DNA of 64,000 bases from F1-120-MAGs238 sp964484185 (GTDB taxonomy: Bacteria; Planctomycetota; Phycisphaerae; Phycisphaerales; UBA1924), in contig CAZAEQ010000009.1 of the NCBI GenBank assembly GCA_964484185.1, positions 62,001 through 126,000 on the forward strand, read 5' to 3'. The notes below the pieces were generated by a model. That model saw only the letters and a list, made by a program, of their open reading frames with translations. It was not told the origin of the DNA and searched no databases. Within the stretch, counting starts at the first letter, position 1, and every line of letters starts with the position of its first letter. The position numbers and the translations under genes are program-made. Positions 34,700-43,055 of this stretch are shown in pieces.

Positions 34700-35854
34700 A
34701 TGAACGCTTGTACTCGCCTTCTCCTATTGTCCTCGCTCGCAGCAACCACCTTCACAGGATCCTTCGCATGTGCGGCCGATCCCGCGCCCGCCACAAAAGA
34801 GTCAGCCGCCACCGCAGCTTCCTCTGATCTGCTCCCAGGCGACGCGGCTCCAAAACTGCAAGTCGCGAAATGGGTCAAAGGCGAAGGAGTTCAGACATTC
34901 GAAAAAGGTACTGTCTATATCGTTGAATTCTGGGCCACATGGTGCGGACCATGCCGCACATCAATTCCGCACCTCACCGAACTCGCGAAGAAGCACAAAG
35001 GCAAAGTCGCCGTCTGCGGCATAAGTGTCTGGGAAAGCGGCGACGATTTCGCCAAGACAGTCGAAGATTTCGTCACCGAACAAGGCGCTGCGATGACCTA
35101 CAACGTTGGCCGCGATGACAAGGCGGGCAATGAAGGCGTCATGGCCACGACTTGGATGGAAGCTGCGGCCCAAAGCGGTATCCCCGCTGCATTCATCGTT
35201 AATGGCGAAGGAAAGATCGCATGGATCGGACACCCAATGGAGATGGACACGGTGCTCGATGCAGTCCTTGCGGGCAAGCATGACATCGCCGCAGCTCGTT
35301 CGGCCGCCGCGAAGCAGCTTGAAGAAGGCGCAGAAGAACGGGCCATGATGAAGGACTACAAGCCTGTTGCAAAGGCGATGGAGAAAAAGGACTTTCCCGC
35401 CGCACTGACTGCGATTGATGCTTTTGTGGCAAAGTACCCCAAGATCGAAGAACAGATCCGTATGCAGCGATTCACTGTTCTCGCGAAGGTCGACGAGAAG
35501 AAAGCCTGCACACTAGCACAGGAGTGGGCAGCCGGCGCAATGAAGGATGACTCCGAAGCGCTCAACGGGCTTGCCTGGACACTCCTTGAAAACAAGGACA
35601 TCAAGCAGACCGGGATCGAAACAGCCCTGTTTATTTCTAATCGTTCCAACACGTTGACCAATCACGAGAACGCGATGTTCCTCGACACTCTCGCGCTTGC
35701 CAATTTCAAGATGGGTGATGTCACCAAGGCAGTCGAACTCATGCAGAAAGCAATCGCCAACGCCAAGAATCTTCCTTTCGACCCTGCATCGATCACCGAG
35801 ATTTCCAAGGACATGCAGAAGCGCCTTGACGAGTACACCAAAGCAGCCAAGTAA
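34700..35854 (+). CDS. Exported thioredoxin-like (TlpA/ResA-type) protein with helical C-terminus
   Basis: Exported 384-aa protein. The signal peptide ends near SFACAA. Residues ~45-200 form a TlpA-type thioredoxin domain with active-site Cys82-Gly-Pro-Cys85 in WATWCGPCRTS and the cis-Pro region SGIPAAFIVN. The C-terminal half is helical and looks TPR-like (AMEKKDFPAALTAIDAFVAKYP, ALANFKMGDVTKAVELMQKAI). GGAG lies 5 bases before the ATG. A strong terminator follows the stop by 26 bases. It is divergent from the sigma/kinase/TPR-redoxin operon, so two redox-plus-TPR proteins share one regulatory gap. Confidence 0.88.
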   Translation: MNACTRLLLLSSLAATTFTGSFACAADPAPATKESAATAASSDLLPGDAAPKLQVAKWVKGEGVQTFEKGTVYIVEFWATWCGPCRTSIPHLTELAKKHKGKVAVCGISVWESGDDFAKTVEDFVTEQGAAMTYNVGRDDKAGNEGVMATTWMEAAAQSGIPAAFIVNGEGKIAWIGHPMEMDTVLDAVLAGKHDIAAARSAAAKQLEEGAEERAMMKDYKPVAKAMEKKDFPAALTAIDAFVAKYPKIEEQIRMQRFTVLAKVDEKKACTLAQEWAAGAMKDDSEALNGLAWTLLENKDIKQTGIETALFISNRSNTLTNHENAMFLDTLALANFKMGDVTKAVELMQKAIANAKNLPFDPASITEISKDMQKRLDEYTKAAK

Positions 35855-35880
35855 CGAGTACTCCTGCAACACCTTGAACT

Positions 35881-35905
35881 GGGAGGCCAACGGGCCTCCC
35901 TTTTT
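35881..35905 (+). terminator. Rho-independent terminator after the TlpA-like gene
   Basis: GGGAGGCC / GGCCTCCC form an 8-bp stem with loop AACG, followed by TTTTT. Confidence 0.92.
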
Positions 35906-36088
35906 CATTGACCGTTTCCCCTCCAGACACCAAAGGTGGGTTTATTCCGTCTGTGCCGCCTGGCGCGATAACTCGAACAGGCACAATTCAAGGAGCCCGA
36001 CCCACTGTTCCATCGCGTGTTCGCGCATGCCGATAGAACAATGAGTTGTGCAGGCCGCACAGAGGCAATAACCAGAGAGAAGATCGCA

Positions 36089-36871
36089 ATGGACAAAGCC
36101 AGCCTGTTAGGAATTTTGATCGGCGGCGGCGCGCTGGGCTTCGTCTTCTACGAAGTTTCGCATGGCCACCTCATGATGTTCTTCTCCATGGAAGGCGTTC
36201 TGATGGTTGGATTTGGCTCCGTCAGCGTCGTGCTCATGGCTATGCCGATGGAGAAGGTTCTCTCACTGCCCGCCTACATAAAGAAGTTTCTGTTCTACAA
36301 GGGCCTTCCTACCACCGAAACAATCAAGATCATCTCCGGACTTTCAGAAAAAGCTCGTCGCGATGGGATCCTGGCGCTTGAGAGCGAAATACCCAAGATT
36401 CCTGATCCCTTCCTCGCAGCTGGATTGAAAATGGCGATCGACGGAGTTGAGCCGAGCAACATCGAATCAACCCTCCGCATGGAACTTGCTTCAATGACCG
36501 ATCGGCACAAAGCCGGCAAGAAGCTTTTCGACATGCTCAAGCTCTACGGCCCCGGATACGGACTCGTCGGCACCCTCGTCGGACAGGTCGGTATGTTCGG
36601 TAAGCTCGCAAGCGCCGACATCGGCGAACTCGGTCACGCCCTGGGTATCGCCGTCGTTGCAACTATGTACGGCGCAATTCTCGCGAACGCCATTGCAGGG
36701 CCCATCGGCGACAAACTCTCCATGCGTTCCAGCGAAGAAATGCTCAACCGCGAATTGATGCTCCAGGGCATCCTTTCCATTCAGGCTGGCGACAACCCCC
36801 GCGTCACGCTCGACAAGACTCTCGCATTTATTCCCGCCGCGACACGCAGCAAACTCAAGCTCGCAGCTTGA
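36089..36871 (+). CDS. motA: Flagellar motor stator protein MotA
   Basis: Inner-membrane proton or sodium channel subunit of 260 aa that drives flagellar rotation together with MotB. The N-terminal helices are SLLGILIGGGALGFVFYE and MMFFSMEGVLMVGFG. The long cytoplasmic loop follows, then the two channel helices with GYGLVGTLVGQVGMFGKLASAD and GIAVVATMYGAILANAIAGPI. Length is slightly below the E. coli type. The ATG at 36089 was chosen by the purine-rich GAGAGAAG ahead of it. MotB follows by 16 bases. No other flagellar gene is in the window. Confidence 0.9.
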   Translation: MDKASLLGILIGGGALGFVFYEVSHGHLMMFFSMEGVLMVGFGSVSVVLMAMPMEKVLSLPAYIKKFLFYKGLPTTETIKIISGLSEKARRDGILALESEIPKIPDPFLAAGLKMAIDGVEPSNIESTLRMELASMTDRHKAGKKLFDMLKLYGPGYGLVGTLVGQVGMFGKLASADIGELGHALGIAVVATMYGAILANAIAGPIGDKLSMRSSEEMLNRELMLQGILSIQAGDNPRVTLDKTLAFIPAATRSKLKLAA

Positions 36872-36887
36872 GTGAAGGACCAGTTCA

Positions 36888-37745
36888 ATGTCAGACCATG
36901 AGCATGAAGGTGAAGGCGAGGAGCACGGCTCCCACGGTGGCGGAAGCCACGGTCCGCCGCACGCCGCCCACGAGGAAGCGCACGAAGGTGCGCCCGAATG
37001 GCTCATTTCATTCGCCGACAACGTTGCGCTCATGATGGGATTCTTCGTGATTCTTCTCGCTATGAACATGGGCCCGAAGGCCAAAGGTGAAAGCCAGGAA
37101 GAGGGCGACGGAAAACCTTCACCTGACATGGTCGATTTTGTCATCGCCATGCGTGCCGCGTTCAACAACCCGTTTGATCTCAATTCAGGCGCGCCGGGGG
37201 ATCAACCCTTTATCAAACGAATCAAAGAAAAGCAAGGCCAGTCCTCTGATGTTGGCGTGCCCGGTCAGACCGAAAAGGTCCAGTCGACCCGCCCTACCGA
37301 GTACCACTCCATTACCGCGATGATCCCCTTCGAAAACGACTCATCGCTGCTCGCCAACAGCGCGCGAGACACCATTGTCAAAACTGCTGAAAAACTCAAA
37401 GGCCAGCGGTTTGTCATCGAGATCCGCGGCCACGCCAGCCCCTCTGAAGTTCGCCGCAGTCAGGAAAAAGGCCTTGATCTTTCCTACCAGCGCGCCAAAG
37501 CCGTCGCCCGCCTGCTTGTCGAACAAGGCCTGAAGTGGGAGCAGCTCCGCCCAAGCGTCGCCGGCGACAGCGATCGTCGCGTAAGCCGCACCAACGTTCG
37601 CGCTGAGGACGAGGTGAACCAGCGTGTCGAAATCATCGTCACGCATGAGCCGGTTGCCAATGACCCCTACATGCAGGAATCTGGAAGCAACGGAAGCGAA
37701 TCTTCCAGATCGCCCGCAACCAGACCCGACAATGGCCACGAATAG
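36888..37745 (+). CDS. motB: Flagellar motor stator protein MotB with His-rich N-terminus
   Basis: Stator subunit of 285 aa that anchors MotA to peptidoglycan. The first 36 residues are unusual, with eight His plus many Glu and Gly. The channel helix follows, with the ion-carrying Asp44 in WLISFADNVALMMGFFVILL, then an OmpA-type peptidoglycan-binding domain from about 140 to 255 (FENDSSLLANSARDTI, IEIRGHASP, LSYQRAKAVARLL, NQRVEI). An acidic, Ser-rich tail ends the protein. GAAGGAC sits before the ATG. The His/Glu extension could bind metal, but that is inference. Confidence 0.9.
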   Translation: MSDHEHEGEGEEHGSHGGGSHGPPHAAHEEAHEGAPEWLISFADNVALMMGFFVILLAMNMGPKAKGESQEEGDGKPSPDMVDFVIAMRAAFNNPFDLNSGAPGDQPFIKRIKEKQGQSSDVGVPGQTEKVQSTRPTEYHSITAMIPFENDSSLLANSARDTIVKTAEKLKGQRFVIEIRGHASPSEVRRSQEKGLDLSYQRAKAVARLLVEQGLKWEQLRPSVAGDSDRRVSRTNVRAEDEVNQRVEIIVTHEPVANDPYMQESGSNGSESSRSPATRPDNGHE

Positions 37746-37830
37746 AGCGACATATCGAATTCCGCGGCGTAACCTATCGCCGCAGAAGTGTCCTCTAACT
37801 TGCCTCACACTCCTCTGGGTCAATTAACGC

Positions 37831-39534
37831 ATGGCTTCGACTCGTCACATCGCATACTTCTCCATGGAAATCGCCGTCGATCCGCGGATGCCCACATATA
37901 GCGGCGGACTGGGCATTCTCGCTGGCGACGCTCTGCGCGCTGCGGCAGACATGCGCCTCCCCATGGTCGGAATAACGCTGCTGCACAGACGAGGATATTT
38001 CCAGCAGCGCCTCGATGCCCATGGCAATCAAACTGAAGAGCCCTCGGACTGGTCAGTCAATGAACATCTGTCACTTGAGGCACCTCGCATCACCGTCCCA
38101 CTCCAAGGCCGACACGTCCAGGTCGCGATTTACAAGTACACAGTCCGCGGCTATTCGGGATGGACCATCCCGGTCTATTTCCTCGACACCGATGTCCCGG
38201 AAAACGAGCCTCTCGATCGCACCATTACGCACCTGCTCTACGGCGGCGATTCTCGCTACCGCCTGTTGCAGGAAGGAATCCTCGGCGTTGGCGGCGTTAA
38301 GGCGCTCCGGGCACTGGGCTACACCGACATCCGAACCTATCACATGAACGAGGGACACGCGGCCCTGCTCACGCTGGAACTTGTCGCAGAACAGGCAACG
38401 CTCCGCAAGGCACGCGGTGATGATCCGCTGGTTGAAGACACTATTCGCTCGCAATGCGTGTTCACCACTCACACACCGGTTGCGGCAGGTCATGACACTT
38501 TCCCTATCGAAATGGTGCAGCAGGTGCTCGGCCATCAGCCTGTTCTGGAACGCAGCGATGCCTTCTGTGCAGGTGAGCATCTCAACCTCACTCAGCTTGC
38601 CATGTACTTCAGCGGTTATGCCAATGGTGTCTCACATCGACACGGCGAAGTCAGCCGAAAAATGTTCGGCACCGATCGTGTTGATTCGATCACCAACGGT
38701 GTCCACCCCACTACCTGGATCGGGCCTCCGCTTGCCAGACTATTCGATGCCAGTATCCCCGATTGGCGCGGCGAACCATACGAATTGCGACGCGCACTTA
38801 ATCTCCAGGATGCAGACCTGACCGCGGCACACGCTGAATCGAAGATCGCGTTGATTGAAACAGTTCGCAAGACAACTGGGGTCTCGCTTGACCCGGCGGT
38901 ATTCACGATTGGTTTTGCCCGTCGAAATACTGGGTACAAACGTGCGGACTTGCTTGTGAGCAACATCGATCGCCTCAAGAAAATCGCTGAAACTGTCGGG
39001 AAAATTCAGATTGTTTATGCAGGGAAAGCCCACCCCCGCGATGGCGGCGGCAAGGACCTGATTCGCAGAATCTTTGAGGCAGGCGAACAACTTAGAGACG
39101 TCATCCACCTGACCTATCTCCCCAATTACGATTTCGAGTTGTGCAAAGTTCTTGTCAGCGGTGTTGATCTCTGGCTGAACAATCCGTTGCCGCCGCTCGA
39201 AGCCTCTGGCACAAGCGGCATGAAAGCCGCGATGAATGGAGTCCCGAGTTTGAGCACACTAGATGGCTGGTGGCTCGAGGGCTGTACCGAGGGCCTGACT
39301 GGTTGGGCGATTGGCGAGGACAAATACGAAGGGCAGTCTGACCAGATTATCGACGATCGCACGGGCGATGCAGATTCACTGTACAGCAAGCTTGAGTCAA
39401 CAATCCTGCCGCTGTTTTACAAGGATAAGGCAGGCTGGCTCAATGTGATGAAGCACAGCATCGCGCTCAACGGCCCATTCTTCAGCAGCCATCGCATGAT
39501 GCGCCACTACGCCGATCGCGCCTACGCACAATAA
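37831..39534 (+). CDS. glgP: Alpha-glucan (glycogen) phosphorylase, short GT35 type
   Basis: Cytoplasmic enzyme of 567 aa that releases glucose-1-phosphate from glycogen or maltodextrin. Early markers are HIAYFSMEIAVDPRMPTYSGGLGILAGD. The catalytic core carries THTPVAAGHDTFP, SITNGVHPTTW and FARRNTGYKRADL. The PLP lysine is in EASGTSGMKAAMNG. The length fits the shorter alpha-glucan phosphorylase family rather than the ~800-aa maltodextrin phosphorylases. It is probably a stand-alone gene: MotB ends 85 bases before it, and the convergent TetR gene is 6 bases after it. Confidence 0.93.
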   Translation: MASTRHIAYFSMEIAVDPRMPTYSGGLGILAGDALRAAADMRLPMVGITLLHRRGYFQQRLDAHGNQTEEPSDWSVNEHLSLEAPRITVPLQGRHVQVAIYKYTVRGYSGWTIPVYFLDTDVPENEPLDRTITHLLYGGDSRYRLLQEGILGVGGVKALRALGYTDIRTYHMNEGHAALLTLELVAEQATLRKARGDDPLVEDTIRSQCVFTTHTPVAAGHDTFPIEMVQQVLGHQPVLERSDAFCAGEHLNLTQLAMYFSGYANGVSHRHGEVSRKMFGTDRVDSITNGVHPTTWIGPPLARLFDASIPDWRGEPYELRRALNLQDADLTAAHAESKIALIETVRKTTGVSLDPAVFTIGFARRNTGYKRADLLVSNIDRLKKIAETVGKIQIVYAGKAHPRDGGGKDLIRRIFEAGEQLRDVIHLTYLPNYDFELCKVLVSGVDLWLNNPLPPLEASGTSGMKAAMNGVPSLSTLDGWWLEGCTEGLTGWAIGEDKYEGQSDQIIDDRTGDADSLYSKLESTILPLFYKDKAGWLNVMKHSIALNGPFFSSHRMMRHYADRAYAQ

Positions 39535-39540
39535 GTTGCT

Positions 39541-40161
39541 TCACCGAATCGCAATCGAAAGTAAAGACTCTGCCGCTTCACGAGCTCGAACCGCAGGCTC
39601 ATTTGAGCCTGTCATCCCGCGCCACGCCGATGCGCCATCGGCCAACAACGTCAATTGATCCGCCAGTTTCTCTGAGGCCCCTGCCTCGCGGCACAGTCGC
39701 TGCAGATATTGCCTTACGCGGTGTTTGTGTGCCAAAATTGCCTTGCGACCCGGGTGCATCGCATCTGGCAGTTCTGATGCCGCCATCTGGAATGGGCAGC
39801 CGCGAAAGGCCGGATCTTTGAACTGCTCACCCAGAAAATCGAAGACAGCCAGAATCTTCTGCGTGGGAGATTTTGCGTGGGAATCAGTAAAACTGAAAAG
39901 AGCATCAAACCAGATTTTGTCGCAGCGCTTCAATACCTCTGCAATCAACTCATCCTTGCCGTGAAAGTTGTTGTACAGCGACATCTTGGCCACTAAGGCT
40001 TTTTCGATGATCGTGTCGACTCCGCTGGCCGAAATTCCCTGAGTATAAAACAACTCAGTCGCTGCCCTCAAGAGGCGCTCACGTGCCGATATCACAACTA
40101 CCTCGGCGAACGGTGTCGTTTCAGATTGTGCCATACGAGCCACGGGCGTGCTTGGTGCCAT
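39541..40161 (-). CDS. TetR/AcrR-family transcriptional regulator
   Basis: Repressor-type regulator of 206 aa. The helix-turn-helix lies at about 27-75 (RERLLRAATELFYTQGISASGVDTII, then ALVAKMSLYNNFHGKDELIAEVL). The C-terminal domain contains FRGCPFQMAASELPD and looks like the ligand-binding part of the TetR_C group near AcrR-like proteins. GGGGAG lies before the ATG at 40161. A clear promoter (40182-40210) drives it. No adjacent target gene on the other strand is obvious, so the regulon is unknown; autoregulation is likely but not shown. Confidence 0.88.
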   Translation of the reverse strand: MAPSTPVARMAQSETTPFAEVVVISARERLLRAATELFYTQGISASGVDTIIEKALVAKMSLYNNFHGKDELIAEVLKRCDKIWFDALFSFTDSHAKSPTQKILAVFDFLGEQFKDPAFRGCPFQMAASELPDAMHPGRKAILAHKHRVRQYLQRLCREAGASEKLADQLTLLADGASAWRGMTGSNEPAVRAREAAESLLSIAIR

Positions 40162-40181
40162 TGTTACTCCCCACACAGATT

Positions 40182-40210
40182 ATCATACAGAGTGGTCTAT
40201 CTAAATCCAA
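40182..40210 (-). promoter_or_regulatory. Promoter of the TetR-family gene
   Basis: On the minus strand TTGGAT (40205-40210) and TATGAT (40182-40187) are separated by 17 bases. A weak inverted half-site (TAGACC / GGTCTA type) lies between them but is not convincing as an operator. Confidence 0.55.
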
Positions 40211-40228
40211 TAGCATTCACGCAATGAC

Positions 40229-40252
40229 AAAAAAAACGCCGTTTGGCGTTTT
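40229..40252 (-). terminator. Rho-independent terminator after the lipoprotein gene
   Basis: AACGCC / GGCGTT with loop GTTT; on the minus strand it is followed by eight T. It lies 39 bases past the stop at 40291 and before the TetR promoter. Confidence 0.8.
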
Positions 40253-40290
40253 AGGTAAGTTCGGTAGCGGTTCAGGAAATCGTGCCGACT

Positions 40291-40827
40291 TTATTTGACT
40301 TCGCGCTTGGGTTCTGGATTCGACTGAACTGGCTCAGTTTCCGGAAGGTCAATCATGTCCTTCCTTACTTCTTCTTTTTTCGTAGTTGCAGTAGTTGGCT
40401 GAACTGGAGCAGGGGCTGGCGCGGGAGCTGGTGCGACCACTCCCTCGGCAAATTCTGGGGCGGTACGAATCGTGCAATCAATGCGCCGCGATTCAGGACC
40501 AGGCACTGGTATCGAACTCTGCAGGCTCGCGGACCAACTGCCTGCCTTTGCGAAACCATACTTCATCACATCGGGCATGTTGGCGCTGGGGTCTGACCCC
40601 TCGTAGAACGAAACGATGAGTTGCTGTCCGACCGGTATCTCGGTGCTCCAGACCACCTGGCGTGTGCGCACGTCGAGCAGTGAGATGGTCTTGGGCGAGT
40701 GAGAATCAGAGACGTAGGTGAACTTGTCGGCTGAATACATGTTGCCACCAGGCATGGTGCAGCCACCGAGCAAGCCCGCGCCGAGAATTGCAATTGTCGA
40801 GAAAAACAGGGCGGTGTTTGGCCGCAT
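40291..40827 (-). CDS. Lipoprotein of unknown function
   Basis: Exported 178-aa protein with a lipobox at residues 20-23 (LGGC, Cys23) after a hydrophobic signal region. Residues ~30-110 are beta-rich (TISLLDVRTRQVVWSTEIPVGQQL). An Ala-Pro linker (GVVAPAPAPAPAPV, about 129-142) leads to a charged C-terminus. AAGGAG sits 7 bases before the ATG. The core resembles small planctomycete envelope proteins but was not recognised as a named family. The terminator at 40229-40252 ends its transcript. Confidence 0.7.
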   Translation of the reverse strand: MRPNTALFFSTIAILGAGLLGGCTMPGGNMYSADKFTYVSDSHSPKTISLLDVRTRQVVWSTEIPVGQQLIVSFYEGSDPSANMPDVMKYGFAKAGSWSASLQSSIPVPGPESRRIDCTIRTAPEFAEGVVAPAPAPAPAPVQPTTATTKKEEVRKDMIDLPETEPVQSNPEPKREVK

Positions 40828-40952
40828 AGAAAGGCTCCTTATACAGAGGACGGTATCGTCCGAAAACAGGGTGCGTCCGCAGTCATACTTCCCAAGTGCG
40901 GCATAAGTTCGGCGTTCAGGCTAACAACTTTCAAGCTTGGTACGCTTGCACC

Positions 40953-41450
40953 GTGCAAACACTGCGCATCGGACATGGATATGACTTACACCGGCTGGAG
41001 GCCTTGGCCCCGGCGGGCCATGGAAAGCCGTTCATACTTGGCGGCGTGCGACTCACTCACGACCGCGGCCCGGTCGCCCATTCTGATGGCGATGCCCTTT
41101 ACCACGCCGTGACCGATGCGATCCTGGGCGCGCTCGCCCTTCCCGACATCGGCCAGCTCTTTCCAGACACGGACCCGCGGCACGCAACTCAGGACTCTGA
41201 AATCTTCCTCGGCGAAGCAATGCAACGCATGAAAAGTGCGGGCTTCAGGCTTTGCAATGTTGATGCGACGGTGATCCTCGAACAGCCGAAACTATCGCCG
41301 GTGAAAGATTCAATGCGAGCCAACCTTGCACGCATTTTGGATGTCGGAATTGACCAGGTGAATATCAAAGGCAAGACGCACGAGAAAGTTGATGCGGTTG
41401 GAGAGGGACGAGCGGTTGAAGTGCATGTGGTGGTTTTATTGGCTCGTTAA
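40953..41450 (+). CDS. ispF: 2-C-methyl-D-erythritol 2,4-cyclodiphosphate synthase
   Basis: Trimeric enzyme of the non-mevalonate isoprenoid pathway, 165 aa, that cyclises CDP-methylerythritol phosphate with release of CMP. The motifs are clear: IGHGYDLHRLE (zinc Asp/His), PVAHSDGDALYHAVTDAILGAL, GQLFPDTDP, and ending NIKGKTHEKVDAVGEGRAVEVHVVVLL. The GTG at 40953 gives the standard N-terminus four residues before IGHGYD; the frame extends to 40896 without support. No other MEP-pathway gene is in the window. Confidence 0.94.
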   Translation: MQTLRIGHGYDLHRLEALAPAGHGKPFILGGVRLTHDRGPVAHSDGDALYHAVTDAILGALALPDIGQLFPDTDPRHATQDSEIFLGEAMQRMKSAGFRLCNVDATVILEQPKLSPVKDSMRANLARILDVGIDQVNIKGKTHEKVDAVGEGRAVEVHVVVLLAR

Positions 41451-41525
41451 GCCGATTTCGCACCTCCACCCGACTCCCCTTCCACCCGCATATGGTTTCA
41501 CCTCGTGGATAAGGGAGATACGTGG

Positions 41526-43055
41526 ATGAGAGACTCGTGCTTTGATGTATTGGGGCTGGCAACGCATCCACGGATCGATTGGAGCCCGAGCGCGACAGCC
41601 TCTTCTGGCATGGTGATCTCAGAGAATCCATCGACTAAAGAAGCAATTGCAGGCATCCGTCTCGATGATGCGGCCAGCTACGACCGAACCATTGCCGCGG
41701 CGGTGAAAGCCTTTGAATCCTGGCGCAATGTTCCAGCTCCACAACGCGGGCTTCTGGTCCGGGCGATTGGTGAGGAATTCAGAAAGTTCAAAGAACCGCT
41801 TGGGCGCGTGATCACGCTCGAAGTCGGCAAGATCACATCTGAAGGTCTGGGTGAAGTGCAGGAGGCAGTCGACATCGCAGACTTTGCTGTCGGCCTCTCG
41901 CGTCAGTTATACGGAATGACCACTCACTCGGAACGTCCGAATCACAGGATGTACGAGCAGTGGCTGCCTCTGGGCCTGGTCGGGTGCATCACCGCGTTCA
42001 ACTTCCCATGTGCGGTCTGGGCATGGAACGCGATGTTGGCCGCGGTGTGTGGCGATGTTACGATCTGGAAGCCAAGTCTCATCGCCCCACTCACTGCGAT
42101 CGCATCGCAATCAATCGCTGACCGGGTGGCGACACAGATGGGGCATCCCAACCTTTTCCCGCTCGTCATTGGTACTGATGATGTGGTTGGCGAACGCTTG
42201 CTCGCGGACAAGCGAATCCCGCTCGTCAGCGCAACAGGTTCGTGCCGCATGGGCAAGCGAGTTGCAACGGTCGTTGGCACACGCATGGGGCGCACATTGC
42301 TCGAACTTGGCGGCAACAACGCTGTGATCGTCGAGCAGTCCGCGGACCTCAACCTCGCCATTCCCGCGATCGTCTTCGCGGCGGTCGGCACTGCCGGCCA
42401 GCGCTGCACGACCACGCGTCGCCTGATTGTTCACGAGTCACGCAAAGACGAAGTCGTATCGAGATTGACCAAAGCCTACGAGAGTCTCAAACCCAAAATC
42501 GGCAATCCCGGCAGCGATGGCACGCTCATCGGGCCGCTGATCAATCAACGCGCTGTTGATGGATATGTCCGGGCAGTCGCGATGGCCAAAGAGCAAGGCG
42601 GCCAGATCGTCAGCGGCGGCAAGCCAGCACAGCCAGCTGGCCTTAGCGGCTACTTCGTTGAACCAACCATCATTCTCGCGCCAGCGAACAACGTGCTCCC
42701 GATCAGCTCGGAAGAGACCTTCGCACCAATCGTGTATGTCTTCACTTTCAAGACGCTCGAAGATGCGATCGCTCTCAATAACGGCGTCGACCAAGGCCTC
42801 TCAAGCTCGATTTTCACTGACAGTGTCCGGGCTGGCGAGCGGTTCCTGTCTCAGACTGGCACCGATTGCGGCATCGCGAATGTTAACGTGGGAACCAGCG
42901 GGGCCGAAATCGGCGGCGCGTTCGGGGGAGAAAAGGAAACGGGCGGCGGCCGCGAATCTGGTTCAGATTCGTGGAGGGTTTACATGCGTCGCCAGACGGT
43001 TACGATTAATTACGGAACCTCGCTACAGTTAGCACAGGGGATCAACTTTGGCTGA
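41526..43055 (+). CDS. Aldehyde dehydrogenase, ALDH7-type
   Basis: NAD(P)-dependent dehydrogenase of 509 aa. The catalytic Cys is in GTAGQRCTTTRR and the general-base Glu in TLLELGGNNAV. ALDH7-specific features are the C-terminal run GTSGAEIGGAFGGEKETGGGRESGSDSW and the ending NYGTSLQLAQGINF. The ALDH7 family (AASADH/antiquitin) oxidises alpha-aminoadipic semialdehyde and related piperideine-derived aldehydes in lysine breakdown; whether it does so here is inference. GGGAG lies 8 bases before the ATG. RpiA follows, with overlapping stop and start. Confidence 0.88.
   Translation: MRDSCFDVLGLATHPRIDWSPSATASSGMVISENPSTKEAIAGIRLDDAASYDRTIAAAVKAFESWRNVPAPQRGLLVRAIGEEFRKFKEPLGRVITLEVGKITSEGLGEVQEAVDIADFAVGLSRQLYGMTTHSERPNHRMYEQWLPLGLVGCITAFNFPCAVWAWNAMLAAVCGDVTIWKPSLIAPLTAIASQSIADRVATQMGHPNLFPLVIGTDDVVGERLLADKRIPLVSATGSCRMGKRVATVVGTRMGRTLLELGGNNAVIVEQSADLNLAIPAIVFAAVGTAGQRCTTTRRLIVHESRKDEVVSRLTKAYESLKPKIGNPGSDGTLIGPLINQRAVDGYVRAVAMAKEQGGQIVSGGKPAQPAGLSGYFVEPTIILAPANNVLPISSEETFAPIVYVFTFKTLEDAIALNNGVDQGLSSSIFTDSVRAGERFLSQTGTDCGIANVNVGTSGAEIGGAFGGEKETGGGRESGSDSWRVYMRRQTVTINYGTSLQLAQGINFG

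Noticed and set aside
40182..40210. Possible TetR operator between the -35 and -10 of the regulator gene
   Set aside because: The inverted halves match at only a few positions, so it is noted as a promoter only.
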